The position numbers were made by a program, and so were the translations under genes. A stretch of 64,000 nucleotides of DNA, from the NCBI GenBank assembly GCA_002434245.1, contig DJJR01000031.1, forward strand, positions 34,042-98,041, in the 5' to 3' direction. The DNA comes from Pelosinus fermentans (lineage in GTDB: Bacteria; Bacillota; Negativicutes; DSM-13327). The notes below the pieces were generated by a model that did not search any database, was not told the DNA's origin, and saw only the letters and a program-made list of their open reading frames with translations. Positions 52,903 through 61,832 of the stretch are shown piece after piece (position 1 is the stretch's first letter; each line of letters starts with the position of its first letter).

Positions 52903-53454
52903 ATGAAGCGTGCTATTGGTCTATTAGAATTAAAAAATATCACCAGAGGTCTTTTAGCAGCAGATGCCATGCTAAAGGCAGCCAACGTAGAGATCCTTAT
53001 GGCACAAGCCATGTGCCCTGGCAAGTATGTTGTCATGGTTGCAGGTGATGTAGGAGCCGTCCAAAGCGCAGTCAGAAGTGGATCGGCAGTAAGCGGCGCC
53101 GAAAATGTTGTGGATGAATTTATACTTCCTAATTTGCATGACAGTATTTTCCCAGCATTGTCAGGCTGTACCGAAGTCAAAGAAGTAAGATCCCTGGGGG
53201 TAATTGAAAGCTATTCCGTAGCGTCTGCGATTATTGCAGCAGATACGGCAGTAAAAGCTTCCAATGTGGAATTGATTGAAGTTCGTCTGGCAAGAGGAAT
53301 GGGCGGCAAAGCCATGGTGACACTAACTGGCGATGTAGGAGCGGTAACCGCTGCCATTAAGGCTGGCAGCAATGCCATACATGATAGCGGATTCTTAGTC
53401 GATCAACTCGTATTGCCAGCACCTCACAGCGCTTTACATAAAGTCTTATTTTAA
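52903..53454 (+). CDS. pduT: Iron-sulfur-binding trimeric shell protein PduT
   Basis: This 183-residue tandem-BMC shell protein has cysteine 38 (AQAMCPGKY), which lines the central pore and matches the cluster-ligating Cys38 known in Salmonella PduT. The first BMC domain begins with AIGLLELKNITRGLLAAD and the second with SLGVIESYSVASAIIAAD. AGGGGGG precedes the ATG. It is the last gene of the pdu operon and probably passes electrons through the shell to PduS. Confidence 0.95.
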   Translation: MKRAIGLLELKNITRGLLAADAMLKAANVEILMAQAMCPGKYVVMVAGDVGAVQSAVRSGSAVSGAENVVDEFILPNLHDSIFPALSGCTEVKEVRSLGVIESYSVASAIIAADTAVKASNVELIEVRLARGMGGKAMVTLTGDVGAVTAAIKAGSNAIHDSGFLVDQLVLPAPHSALHKVLF

Positions 53455-53481
53455 TAGTAATCCTTAAAACGATGATAAATT

Positions 53482-53530
53482 AAAGCAGAGAGTATTAGAA
53501 AAATATTTTTTCTAATACTCTCTGCTTCTT
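53482..53530 (+). terminator. Terminator ending the pdu operon
   Basis: AAAGCAGAGAGTATTAGAAAAA and TTTTTCTAATACTCTCTGCTT form a long near-perfect stem with a TCTT end. A nearly identical sequence lies at 58438-58482. Just after it, GCATGGTAGG...CCTACCATGC (53537-53562) makes a second hairpin that may end the convergent XRE gene. Confidence 0.88.
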
Positions 53531-53568
53531 ATAGTGGCATGGTAGGGACGTTCCTACCATGCATATAC

Positions 53569-53796
53569 TTATCTTTTCTTTGGGCTATTGGATAAGCCAA
53601 CTAAATAATCTAACGAAATGTTGAAATATTCAGCTAGGGTGATGCTGGCTTCAAGACTAGGAGTACGAATACCTTTTTCCCAATTACCTATAGTTTGCTT
53701 AACTAAATTTAATTCATTGGCTAATTGTTCAAGGGTAAGATTTTGAGATAGCCTTAATGTTCGTAAGCGTTCACAAAAAATTTCTTGTCTAAACAT
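53569..53796 (-). CDS. Small XRE-family transcriptional regulator
   Basis: A 75-residue Cro/CI-type DNA-binding protein: RLRTLRLSQNLTLEQLANEL and VKQTIGNWEKGIRTPSLE form the helix-turn-helix. The remainder, LAEYFNISLDYLVGLS, completes the five-helix fold. No effector domain is present. CAAGGGGG precedes the ATG on the minus strand. Two direct repeats lie directly upstream. It faces the pdu operon end-on and is not part of it. Confidence 0.88.
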   Translation of the reverse strand: MFRQEIFCERLRTLRLSQNLTLEQLANELNLVKQTIGNWEKGIRTPSLEASITLAEYFNISLDYLVGLSNSPKKR

Positions 53797-53813
53797 AAAA
53801 AACCCCCTTGACT

Positions 53814-53865
53814 GTCTTCTAAATGTGGACTAAAATAATAGAAAGAAAGTCTTCTGAATGTGGAC
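53814..53865 (-). promoter_or_regulatory. Direct-repeat operator upstream of the XRE gene
   Basis: GTCTTCTAAATGTGGAC (53814-53830) and GTCTTCTGAATGTGGAC (53849-53865) are direct repeats spaced by 35 bases, 16 of 17 bases identical. They lie immediately upstream of the XRE start codon. They are likely binding sites for that regulator, by position. Confidence 0.6.
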
Positions 53866-54805
53866 TTTGAAAGATGGTGGGATGAATGGAGGTGGTTGCA
53901 CTTAGAATGCACGAAATGAGGCATTACACAAGAACAAATCACTTTCAATCTATGTTGAACGTGATCGCTTATGTTTTTTATCCTTAAGACGTGCAAATGT
54001 TCTAGCGAGTAAGGTTGCATAGAAACGCAACTATTGAATGAAAAGTGTGGTGAAGCATTAGCGAATACAATAAAAAAATATAAAGATAAACAAGCATATT
54101 AAAATGAAGCATTTAAGCGTGGAAAGCAAAGTAATGCTTCATTTTAAAGAAGTGGCTATTGCTGTGTAGTTATGTGATTATGGAACTTCGAAATTGCAAC
54201 AGTATCATTATAACGTATCCATATTAAAACGTAAATGTCTGGGTTTAAAATGTAAATCTGTTTTAATACTCTTTAATAATCAACAAAAAGTTGCCTGAAA
54301 TAAATATAGTAAAGTCAACTAAAAAAACAGGCATAGGAAAAACTTCTAAAACCTGACAAAAGAAATGAATAATAAAGAGTAGAGATAAGGACAATTTGGG
54401 CTTATGCAGAATAAGCTCACACACAAGGGCAACGTCTGTCTTGGAATGTGTCGAAAAGACACTGCATGATCGTCATAGCAAGACCAAATGCTGCTGCCAG
54501 AGGAAAAAATCGAAGGGAAATAAAGGAGTGTTCCAACTGTAATTTGTCTCCATTATAGCGCAGTTGACACATGTCTTCAATGAGAAACGAAAAAATGGAG
54601 AGGAAGGTTGTTAGAAGGGTTCCTTTGCCTATGGCAGTGAACACAAGGCTTATAAACTAGGTTCCAGAAATCATCAGCTTGATTGCCAACAGCCAAGAGG
54701 CGGGGGCGATCATTGAGGAATCTCCTGGAATCAGTCCCCAGAGGGGGGAAGATCATACCGTTAGCCATACTTTTGGTGCGAAAACTTAAAGTAGGAGGAG
54801 AAATT
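53866..54805. other. Gene-poor stretch before the aldolase gene
   Basis: About 940 bases with no convincing gene. A short frame on the plus strand (about 54024-54102) ends in ALANTIKKYKDKQAY and might be a gene remnant. AAAATGAAGCATT/AATGCTTCATTTT at 54101-54146 forms a 13-base-pair hairpin. Two minus-strand frames (54417-54644, 54577-54768) lack ribosome-binding sites and match nothing I know. The last part, from about 54650, leads into the aldolase and may hold its promoter, which I could not identify. Base composition is less uniform than in neighbouring spacers, consistent with decay of former genes. Confidence 0.4.
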
Positions 54806-55426
54806 ATGCAAGAGATATTAACAGCAAATCAACTGGTTGCATTAAGCCATCAAGCGTACAAGCGCGGCATGGTAAGTGGGCCAGGCGGGAATATAAGTTT
54901 TCGATCCGGTAATCAAATCTTAATTACGCCGACAGGTCGATCATTGGGGTTCATTAATGAAAATGAAATTGTTGTACTGGATAGCGCTGGTCATTATTCG
55001 GGGAACATTAAGCCTTCGAAAGAATATTGGATGCACTTAAATTGTTATCATGAAAGGTCTGAATGTAATGTGGTTATCCATGTTCACTCCACATATTCTG
55101 TAGCAGTTTCATGCCTTAGGGAGTTGGACAGGGAATGCGCTATGCCAATCTTTACTCCTGGTTATGCAATACGAGTAGGAAAACTGCCGGTAGTGCCATA
55201 TTTACGTCCGGGTTCTCTGGAATTAGCGCAGCAGGTGCAAGGTATTATGGGAGTGCGAAAATCAGCGTTGCTTGCGAATCATGGTTTTATTGTAGTTGGT
55301 TCTACAGTGGAGGAAGCAATGGGAATTGCTGAAGAAATCGAAGAAAATGCTAAACTATTTATGCTGTTGCAACAAGCAGGTGCTCCCCTATCTCCCCAGG
55401 CTTTGAACGAGCTTGGCGTAAGCTAG
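54806..55426 (+). CDS. fucA: Class II aldolase, L-fuculose-phosphate aldolase-like
   Basis: This 206-residue zinc aldolase of the fuculose-1-phosphate/rhamnulose-1-phosphate group gives dihydroxyacetone phosphate and lactaldehyde from 6-deoxyketose 1-phosphates. SGPGGNISFRSG and ITPTGRSLGF bind phosphate; PSKEYWMHL carries the catalytic glutamate; IHVHSTYSVAVS and LANHGFIVVG carry the zinc histidines. GGAGGAG precedes ATG 54806. Lactaldehyde can be reduced to 1,2-propanediol, the substrate of the neighbouring pdu pathway. Related family members act on other sugars, so the substrate is inferred. Confidence 0.88.
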   Translation: MQEILTANQLVALSHQAYKRGMVSGPGGNISFRSGNQILITPTGRSLGFINENEIVVLDSAGHYSGNIKPSKEYWMHLNCYHERSECNVVIHVHSTYSVAVSCLRELDRECAMPIFTPGYAIRVGKLPVVPYLRPGSLELAQQVQGIMGVRKSALLANHGFIVVGSTVEEAMGIAEEIEENAKLFMLLQQAGAPLSPQALNELGVS

Positions 55427-55462
55427 GGAATGGCTGTGAGGATTAAATAGGGGGTGGTAGTA

Positions 55463-57016
55463 GTGAAAGAAGATACAGAGCAATTATTGTTGGGTATTGA
55501 TATTGGAACGACTGGCTGCAAATGCACGGTATATGATCTGACAGGAATTCCTGTTGTCAGCGGCTATGAAGAATATACCATGCATTCGCCACAACCCGGG
55601 TGGTGTGAAGAAAACCCTAACGATTGGTGGAACGCGACAATTAACAATTGTAATCGTATTTTTAACGATTCAAGAATTTCTGCCGAGCGAATCAAAGCGA
55701 TTGGGGTTAGCTGCACGAATTCTATCATTCCTGTGGATAAAGAGTGCCGGCCTATTTACAATGCCATCATGCAGCTTGATCAAAGAGGAATGCAAGAAGT
55801 CAGCTGGATTCGGGAAACCATCGGCGAAGAAAATCTTTTTGCGATTACTGGCAACCGAGTGGCGCCGGGAACTTTTGCCCTGCCAACCATAAGATGGTTT
55901 ATGTCTCATCGCCCGGATATCTTTGAAAATACATACCGATTTTTGGTGCCCAGTGGCTTTATTATTGGCAAATTAACAGGCGAATTTACCATTAATACGT
56001 CCAGAATGGCTACTACTGCTTTAGCCGATATTCGCTCCCGGGATTGGGCCTATGGGTTAATGGAAAAGATCGGTTTTCCGGTGGAGAAGCTTCCACGGCG
56101 ATATGAAGCTTGGGAAATCGTGGGAGCAGTGACTACAGCTGCAGCAATGGCTACAGGATTAAAAGCCGGTACACCGGTTGTTGCTGGAGCCATGGATACG
56201 GTAGCCGCAGCGGTTGGCGCTGGTGGTATCCATCCGGAGGATTCTTTGTTGGCGATTGGCACATGCGCCAGATTGTGCTTAACGACTGATAAGCCGTATT
56301 TTGACAATCGTTTTATGAATTGCCCTAGTGCCTTGCCGGAAAGATGGCTCAGTATAGCAGCCATAAATGGTGCCGGCGTATCATTGCGTTGGTTTCGAGA
56401 TACGTTAGGCGGTGCTGCGGTAGAAAAGGCAAGAGAGAATGGAAAAAGCGGTTATGCTATTTTGGATCAAGCCGCAGAGCAGTCACAAGTGGGGGCTAAA
56501 GGACTCACGTATCTTCCCTATCTGGCGGGGGAACGATCACCTATTTGGAATCCAAATGCTCGTGGCGTGTTCTTTGGAATAAATTTAGGAACCACACATG
56601 GTGATTTCGTACGATCCATGCTAGAAGGAATTGCTTTTGCCATTAAGCAAAATTTAAATATTTGGTTGGGTTTAGGGAAAAAAGTTGAGAATCTGTCATT
56701 GGGAGGCGGCGCAGCGAACAGTCGTATCTGGACCCAGATTTTAGCCGATATAGTAGAACGACCCATTATTCGTTTGAAAATCAATGAAACGGAGACCTTG
56801 GGTGATGCAATTTTGGCAGGAATCGGCATTGGTATCATTAAAAATCCAGTTGAAGTTGCCCGCGGTGTCATCGATTACTCCTCAATCGTGGAGCCGAATT
56901 CGAAACATTATGAACAGTATCGAGAGCAATTCAGACTTTATGAAAAATTATACTTGGATTTAAAAGATAATTTTGATACGTTAGCGCAGATGAATAAAAA
57001 TCAGCAAAAAAAATAA
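55463..57016 (+). CDS. FGGY-family carbohydrate kinase
   Basis: This 517-residue sugar kinase has the N-terminal phosphate motif LGIDIGTTGCKCTVYD. The catalytic aspartate region is PVVAGAMDTVAAAVGAGG, with LPYLAGERSPIWNP and LGGGAANSRIWTQILADI in the C-terminal half. It likely phosphorylates the ketose that the adjacent aldolase cleaves (fuculose or a related deoxy-ketose); the sequence resembles xylulokinase and gluconate kinase as much as fuculokinase. GGGGGTGG is spaced for GTG 55463. Confidence 0.88.
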   Translation: MKEDTEQLLLGIDIGTTGCKCTVYDLTGIPVVSGYEEYTMHSPQPGWCEENPNDWWNATINNCNRIFNDSRISAERIKAIGVSCTNSIIPVDKECRPIYNAIMQLDQRGMQEVSWIRETIGEENLFAITGNRVAPGTFALPTIRWFMSHRPDIFENTYRFLVPSGFIIGKLTGEFTINTSRMATTALADIRSRDWAYGLMEKIGFPVEKLPRRYEAWEIVGAVTTAAAMATGLKAGTPVVAGAMDTVAAAVGAGGIHPEDSLLAIGTCARLCLTTDKPYFDNRFMNCPSALPERWLSIAAINGAGVSLRWFRDTLGGAAVEKARENGKSGYAILDQAAEQSQVGAKGLTYLPYLAGERSPIWNPNARGVFFGINLGTTHGDFVRSMLEGIAFAIKQNLNIWLGLGKKVENLSLGGGAANSRIWTQILADIVERPIIRLKINETETLGDAILAGIGIGIIKNPVEVARGVIDYSSIVEPNSKHYEQYREQFRLYEKLYLDLKDNFDTLAQMNKNQQKK

Positions 57017-57039
57017 AAAGATAGTTGGAGGAAAAACTT

Positions 57040-58308
57040 ATGAAACGATATCGGTATGTGATTTTAGCAATGCTATTTTCTTGCACTTTTATCAACTATA
57101 TTGATAGGGCTGCATTATCAATAGCGGCACCGTATGTAATGAGAGAGTTCAACTTTACCCCCAGTCAGATGGGAACCATCTTTAGTAGTTTTTCTATTGG
57201 CTATGCGCTTTTTTGCTTTATCGGTGGCTATTTTTCTGATATCTATGGCCCTAAAAGAACGATTGCTGTCGCAATGATTTTGTGGTCATGTTTTGCTGGT
57301 GCTCCAGCAATTGCCTGGGGATTTACTTCTTTGTTTATTTTTAGAGTTTTATTTGGAATGGGTGAGGGACCTGTCAGCTCAGTATCGAATAAAATGATAA
57401 ACAATTGGTTTCCCGCTTCTGAGCGGGCAAAGGCTAAAGGGATTACCGATTCTGGCATGGCACTTGGAGCAGCAGTTGCCGGACCAGTTGTTGGCCTTGT
57501 TGCGCTGCAATGGGGCTGGCGTGTTTCGTTCTTCACTCTTACCGCTTTTGGCATAGTGTGGACTTTATTGTGGTGGAAAGTAGTTGCTGATTTGCCAAGT
57601 CATCATCCGAAAGTTTCTCTCGAAGAAGTAAAGGAAATTGAGGAAGGTAAAGTTACCGCTTCTAAGATTTCATCCAAACGTCCTTTTACTTTCTTTGTCA
57701 AGCAGCCAGTCATTCTTGTCACAATTTTAGCATTCTTTGCATGCAACTACATTACATATTTCTTTTTGAGCTGGTTTCCCAGTTATTTAGTCATGGCACA
57801 TAATTTGAGTATTAAGGATATGAGCATTGTCAGTATTATTCCCTGGATCGGTGGATGCTTAGGCTTTGCGTTAGGTGGATTTTTATCAGACTCTATTTAT
57901 AAACGCGTTGGGGATTTGCTATTTGCCAGGAAGATCGTGATTACTGTCTTTTTGATAGCAGGTGCTATTGCCATCGCTTTGTGCGGCGTAGTGCGGTCAC
58001 CAATGATGGCTGTAACATTGATGTCATTTGGAATATTTTTTGCCTATCTCACGATTCCATCGTACTGGGCGATTATTCAGGATTCTGTTAGCGGGGAAAG
58101 TGTGGGCAGTGTTGGTGGTTTTGTCCATTTCTTGTCAAATATAGCTGGCATTGTGGCACCTAGTATTACCGGTTTTATTGTGGAAGGTACTGGCAGCTTC
58201 AATAGTGCATTTTTCTTGGCCGGTGGCTTAGCTACTATTGGTGCCATAGCAGTGGCTATCTTTGCGAAACCGATCCGTGATGCTAAAGTTACCGAATTAC
58301 CAGCGTAG
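57040..58308 (+). CDS. MFS transporter, anion:cation symporter-like (sugar or sugar acid)
   Basis: This 422-residue major-facilitator permease has twelve expected membrane helices. CTFINYIDRAALSIAAPYV near the N-terminus is typical of the ACS/phthalate-type MFS group (galactonate, glucarate and hexuronate carriers). GGYFSDIYGPKRTIAVAMILWS holds the helix 2-3 loop signature, and GMGEGPVSSVSNKMI is also visible. TTGGAGGAA precedes ATG 57040. It is presumed to import the substrate of the kinase and aldolase encoded upstream, and ends the three-gene operon. A sugar acid rather than a neutral sugar cannot be excluded. Confidence 0.9.
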   Translation: MKRYRYVILAMLFSCTFINYIDRAALSIAAPYVMREFNFTPSQMGTIFSSFSIGYALFCFIGGYFSDIYGPKRTIAVAMILWSCFAGAPAIAWGFTSLFIFRVLFGMGEGPVSSVSNKMINNWFPASERAKAKGITDSGMALGAAVAGPVVGLVALQWGWRVSFFTLTAFGIVWTLLWWKVVADLPSHHPKVSLEEVKEIEEGKVTASKISSKRPFTFFVKQPVILVTILAFFACNYITYFFLSWFPSYLVMAHNLSIKDMSIVSIIPWIGGCLGFALGGFLSDSIYKRVGDLLFARKIVITVFLIAGAIAIALCGVVRSPMMAVTLMSFGIFFAYLTIPSYWAIIQDSVSGESVGSVGGFVHFLSNIAGIVAPSITGFIVEGTGSFNSAFFLAGGLATIGAIAVAIFAKPIRDAKVTELPA

Positions 58309-58437
58309 GAGACTAAGGTAATAGCATCTAGAAACTGTCTTTGATTTTTCTAATAAAATATGATATTGCGCTGATTATTCAAGGGTTTATTGGACAAGGA
58401 ACCCGTCTTTGCTACGAAAGATAACTAGGAATAAATC

Positions 58438-58482
58438 AAAGCAGAGAGTATTAGAATTTTTTCTAACACTCTTTGCTTTTTG
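58438..58482 (+). terminator. Terminator ending the aldolase-kinase-transporter operon
   Basis: AAAGCAGAGAGTATTAGAA and TTCTAACACTCTTTGCTTTTT form a long stem with a short T-rich loop. It is nearly the same sequence as the terminator at 53482-53530. Confidence 0.88.
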
Positions 58483-58772
58483 TATATTACTAACTTCAAT
58501 AACTATTTATGAAGAGTCCTAGGATCAAAATGGGAATCCTTTAAAGTATACATCTTTCCGAATAAACCTGCACTTCAGTGCAAGGGGGCTAAGTTACCCT
58601 CGAAGAACCTGTTATCAATAAAACTTTTTCAGCAATTGGCATTATCTCTGTTGCCAAAATGAAAGAACAAACAGTTGCAAGCACAAAATCCTGAGATATA
58701 ATAAATTCAAGAATAAGTGATGACGCCGCATTATTTTTGATAAAATATGGAATGGAAGAAAAGGGGTTATGA
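58483..58772. other. Spacer before the aldolase/PTS cluster
   Basis: 290 bases without a convincing gene. CTGCACTTCAGTGCAAG at about 58569-58585 is a small hairpin. A plus-strand frame containing EEPVINKTFSAIGIISVAK (about 58600-58658) ends early and may be a decayed fragment. A minus-strand frame at 58589-58843 runs into the aldolase and is a shadow. Confidence 0.35.
58675..58702 (+). promoter_or_regulatory. Candidate sigma-A promoter of the aldolase/PTS cluster
   Basis: TTGCAA, 16 bases, TATAAT. The predicted start near 58709 leaves a leader of about 65 bases before the aldolase ATG. Confidence 0.6.
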
Positions 58773-59411
58773 ATGAAAAAGTATGAAGTATTGAATAGGA
58801 TGATGGAGAGTAAAATTGTTTCAGTTGTAAGGACTGATAGCAAAAATGTAAAAGAGGTAGTGGATTATATAATCAAAGGCGGTATTTCCATAATAGAAAT
58901 AACACTAACAATGAAAAATTCACTCGAACTAATAAAAGTATTGAATTTGGAGTATGAAAATACGAATGTTCTGATCGGTGCGGGAACTGTATTAGATAAA
59001 ACGAGTGCCAGGCTGGCAATTAATAATGGTGCCCAATTTATTGTTTCCCCTGTATTAGATGCCGGAGTGGCAGAATTATGCAACTTATATGGTATTCTTT
59101 ATATCCCTGGGGTATCTAACCCCGATAGCATCTATCAAGCTCTGAAACTAGGGATAGAAGTTTTAAAACTATTTCCAGCTTCAACGTTTTCGCCAACAGT
59201 AATCAAAGAGTTACAAGGACCTTTTCCACAAGCAGAATTTTTGATAAGTGGTAAAGTAAATGAATCAAATATTCAAACTTGGCTAAGTAATGGTGCAAGT
59301 ATTGTTTGCGTTGGCAGCGCTTTAACAAATGCTGAAAAAGATGGATATAATGCCATTGCTGAAATTTCAGAAAAATTTGTAAAGCTAGTTCATAAAAGAG
59401 AATTAGAATAA
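58773..59411 (+). CDS. KDPG/KHG-family aldolase
   Basis: This 212-residue class I aldolase usually cleaves 2-keto-3-deoxy-6-phosphogluconate to pyruvate and glyceraldehyde 3-phosphate. IIEITLTMKNSLEL carries the catalytic glutamate, LIGAGTVLDK is typical, and the Schiff-base lysine is in VLKLFPASTFSP. AAGGGG precedes the ATG. As first gene of a PTS cluster it probably cleaves a phosphorylated 2-keto-3-deoxy acid made by uptake, rather than one made by a separate kinase. Confidence 0.9.
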   Translation: MKKYEVLNRMMESKIVSVVRTDSKNVKEVVDYIIKGGISIIEITLTMKNSLELIKVLNLEYENTNVLIGAGTVLDKTSARLAINNGAQFIVSPVLDAGVAELCNLYGILYIPGVSNPDSIYQALKLGIEVLKLFPASTFSPTVIKELQGPFPQAEFLISGKVNESNIQTWLSNGASIVCVGSALTNAEKDGYNAIAEISEKFVKLVHKRELE

Positions 59412-59476
59412 AATTCAGAAGCTAACTCGGTATTTAGTGAAAATAATCAACGAGTGGATAAAGGAGTGAAATTGTT

Positions 59477-59794
59477 ATGAAAATAATAGCAATATCTGCG
59501 TGTACGATGGGTGTAGCCCATACGTTTATTGCCAAAGACAAATTAATTGAAGCTTCCGACAGATTAGGACATCAAATAAAAGTTGAAACCCAAGGCAGTG
59601 TTGGAGCTGAAAATATTCTTACGGAAGAGGATGTTAAAGCTGCGGATATAGTGATCATTGCAGCCGATATAAACATTAATGGGGAAGAACGATTTAAAGG
59701 CAAACCAATCGTGAGAGTTTCGGTTACGGTTGCCATTAAACAGCCTGAACAATTAATTAAAAAAATAGAGGAACAACTTAAAGCGAAGAAATGA
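59477..59794 (+). CDS. PTS EIIB component, fructose family
   Basis: This 105-residue EIIB has its active cysteine at position 9 in ISACTMGVAHTFIAKDKL; the usual CPTGIAHTF-type motif here reads CTMGVAHTF. VETQGSVGAENILT and VIIAADININGEERF are typical of the fructose family. AAAGGAGTG precedes the ATG. It works with the EIIA at 61833 and EIIC at 62349; the gene for the regulator lies between them. Confidence 0.92.
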   Translation: MKIIAISACTMGVAHTFIAKDKLIEASDRLGHQIKVETQGSVGAENILTEEDVKAADIVIIAADININGEERFKGKPIVRVSVTVAIKQPEQLIKKIEEQLKAKK

Positions 59795-59871
59795 CTAGCA
59801 AAGTCCGTAGGATAAAACAGAATCTGTTTTTCTGGATAAGATTTTGAAATAAAAAGCAATGGAATGATTAG

Positions 59872-61824
59872 ATGAAAAGAATAAAAGAATCTTTCCGCAA
59901 AAGTAAAATACTTGATCTAGTAATGGATAGCACAAAAAGCCTATGCATAGAAGAACTTGCAAAAATAGTAAATGTCAGCAAACGAACTATTTATCGAGAA
60001 ATCAGTGAAATAAATGGCTCTCTAAGTTGTTATGGGCTTGAGGTCAGTAATCAGCAAGATAAAGGACTCACTCTGGTCGGAGACTTTTCAGCAATCAATG
60101 AATTAAGTGATTTTTTAATACAAAGTCCGGATCGAAAGCAATATTCTAATGCGACTTTAAGAAGAAACAAATTAATAGCTGATAGTTTAAAAAATAGAGA
60201 AATTGAAAAACTGAGTTATTATTCGTCAATTTTTAAAGTCTCGGAGTCAACGATTAGTAATGATTTAAACTATATTGAAAAATGGTTAAAAAAATATCAT
60301 TTAAGTCTGACCAGAGAGCCAGGGAAAGGTGTGGAGGTTATTGGAAAGGAAGAAGATATTCGCATTGCTCTCAAAGATTTCTTGAGCGGTGACCTCGTCA
60401 AAGGTAATCGTAAACCGCTTTTTCAACTTTCCGATGATTTATGTGGACCGATTGAAATGCAAATATTCCAACAGTTAAATATCAACCCGGATTATATATT
60501 TATAATCCTTAAGGAATATGAGTCTGAACTTGATGGCTTATTTGCAGATGAATCTTTCAATGCCTTGGCAATCCATATCGCAATCTCTATCCGACGAATC
60601 ATAGATGGGAATTATGTCCCATATTCGATTACAAGCAATATCTCTGAATATCAAGATGAATATACACTCGCTAAAAAATTAAGCGAAAAGATATCGACTT
60701 ATTACAAAGTGGATTTCTCTGATAGCGAAATATACTTTTTGTTTTTACACATTATTTCAACTAAAATGGTAAAAGACTCCTCCCTTATATTTAAGTTAGG
60801 CGAGGTTGGGGAAGAAAATACTGTTAAACGAGTAGCTGAAGAAATTATAAGGCTGGTGAATAATGCAAAGCAAATTATCATAGACAATGAAAAATATCTG
60901 GATAATTTGCGGATACATCTTCGTCCGATGATTAATAGAATTGAGTATGGATTAAAATTGGAAAACCCGTTATTGGAAACGATCAAGAAAGAATATCCTG
61001 AAGCATATGGCATTGCCTGGATGGCAAACTCCATATTTAAGCGCTATATAGGAAAGGATATATCGGAAGATGAGGCTGCTTTTATTGCAATTCACATTCA
61101 ATCCATGATAGAAGGAACAAAAGAGTATTTGAAAGTGATGATCGTATGCAGCAGCGGTATTGGGATTTCCCAATTAATTGCTACAAGGATCAGGCAACGG
61201 TATGCGCAACTAAAGGTTGTGGGCATTGAAAGTGTAGCCTCCTTTAACAATAAGCACTATTGTGATGAGGTAGACTTAGTTTTATCAACTTTTCCTATTC
61301 AAACCGATTTACCTACGATATTGGTCGATCCATTGATAAAAGAAGAAGATATAAAGAAAATAGATGCTTTTATTTATAATCATTCCATTGATGGGAAAAA
61401 CATTTTTGAAAACATAGTATTAGAAACATTTATTCATCCTGCATGGAAAAATCAAAATCAAATTATCAAAACTGTATCAAAACGGCTAGTGAAAAAAGGA
61501 TTAGTTCAGGATACATTTTTTGAGCGCATTTATAATAGGGAGAAAATAAATTCTACTTCTATTGGCATGAAAGTAGCGTTACCTCATGCTACCTTTGATT
61601 CAGTGATACAATCAACGCTAGCTATCGTAACACTTGAACAGCCTATATTGTGGGGAGACGATGAGGTCGATTTGATTGTTTTTATTGCCTTAACAAAAAA
61701 AGATTCAATCTGGGCGACCAATGTACTGAAAAACATTTATTACAAATTATATTTTATGAGTAGTCACAACCTTTTGATTAAAGCCCAATCATATGATGAT
61801 ATATTGAAAATATTAACAGAGTAG
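59872..61824 (+). CDS. PRD-containing transcriptional regulator, MtlR/ManR type
   Basis: This 650-residue regulator has an N-terminal helix-turn-helix (LAKIVNVSKRTIYREISEI) and a second DNA-binding segment (FKVSESTISNDLNYIEKWL). Two PRDs follow (about 200-400), then an EIIB-like domain with VMIVCSSGIGISQLIATRI. The C-terminal EIIA-like domain has ALPHATFDSVIQS. Phosphorylation by the PTS of the PRD histidines and the EIIB cysteine should control activation of this cluster. The ribosome-binding site is weak. It is encoded between EIIB and EIIA. Confidence 0.92.
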   Translation: MKRIKESFRKSKILDLVMDSTKSLCIEELAKIVNVSKRTIYREISEINGSLSCYGLEVSNQQDKGLTLVGDFSAINELSDFLIQSPDRKQYSNATLRRNKLIADSLKNREIEKLSYYSSIFKVSESTISNDLNYIEKWLKKYHLSLTREPGKGVEVIGKEEDIRIALKDFLSGDLVKGNRKPLFQLSDDLCGPIEMQIFQQLNINPDYIFIILKEYESELDGLFADESFNALAIHIAISIRRIIDGNYVPYSITSNISEYQDEYTLAKKLSEKISTYYKVDFSDSEIYFLFLHIISTKMVKDSSLIFKLGEVGEENTVKRVAEEIIRLVNNAKQIIIDNEKYLDNLRIHLRPMINRIEYGLKLENPLLETIKKEYPEAYGIAWMANSIFKRYIGKDISEDEAAFIAIHIQSMIEGTKEYLKVMIVCSSGIGISQLIATRIRQRYAQLKVVGIESVASFNNKHYCDEVDLVLSTFPIQTDLPTILVDPLIKEEDIKKIDAFIYNHSIDGKNIFENIVLETFIHPAWKNQNQIIKTVSKRLVKKGLVQDTFFERIYNREKINSTSIGMKVALPHATFDSVIQSTLAIVTLEQPILWGDDEVDLIVFIALTKKDSIWATNVLKNIYYKLYFMSSHNLLIKAQSYDDILKILTE

Positions 61825-61832
61825 GTGATCAA

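Noticed and set aside
54417-54768. Two overlapping minus-strand frames that might form a frameshifted gene
   Set aside because: No ribosome-binding site, no recognisable motif, and the joined product matches no family I know; recorded only as part of the gene-poor stretch.
58634-58654. Sigma-54-like TTGGCATTATCTCTGTTGCC before the KDPG/PTS cluster
   Set aside because: GG and GC are 15 bases apart instead of 12, and the local regulator is of the MtlR/ManR type, not a sigma-54 activator.
58600-58660. Short plus-strand frame with EEPVINKTF as a gene
   Set aside because: It ends after about 30 codons, has no start or ribosome-binding site, and only hints at a decayed fragment.
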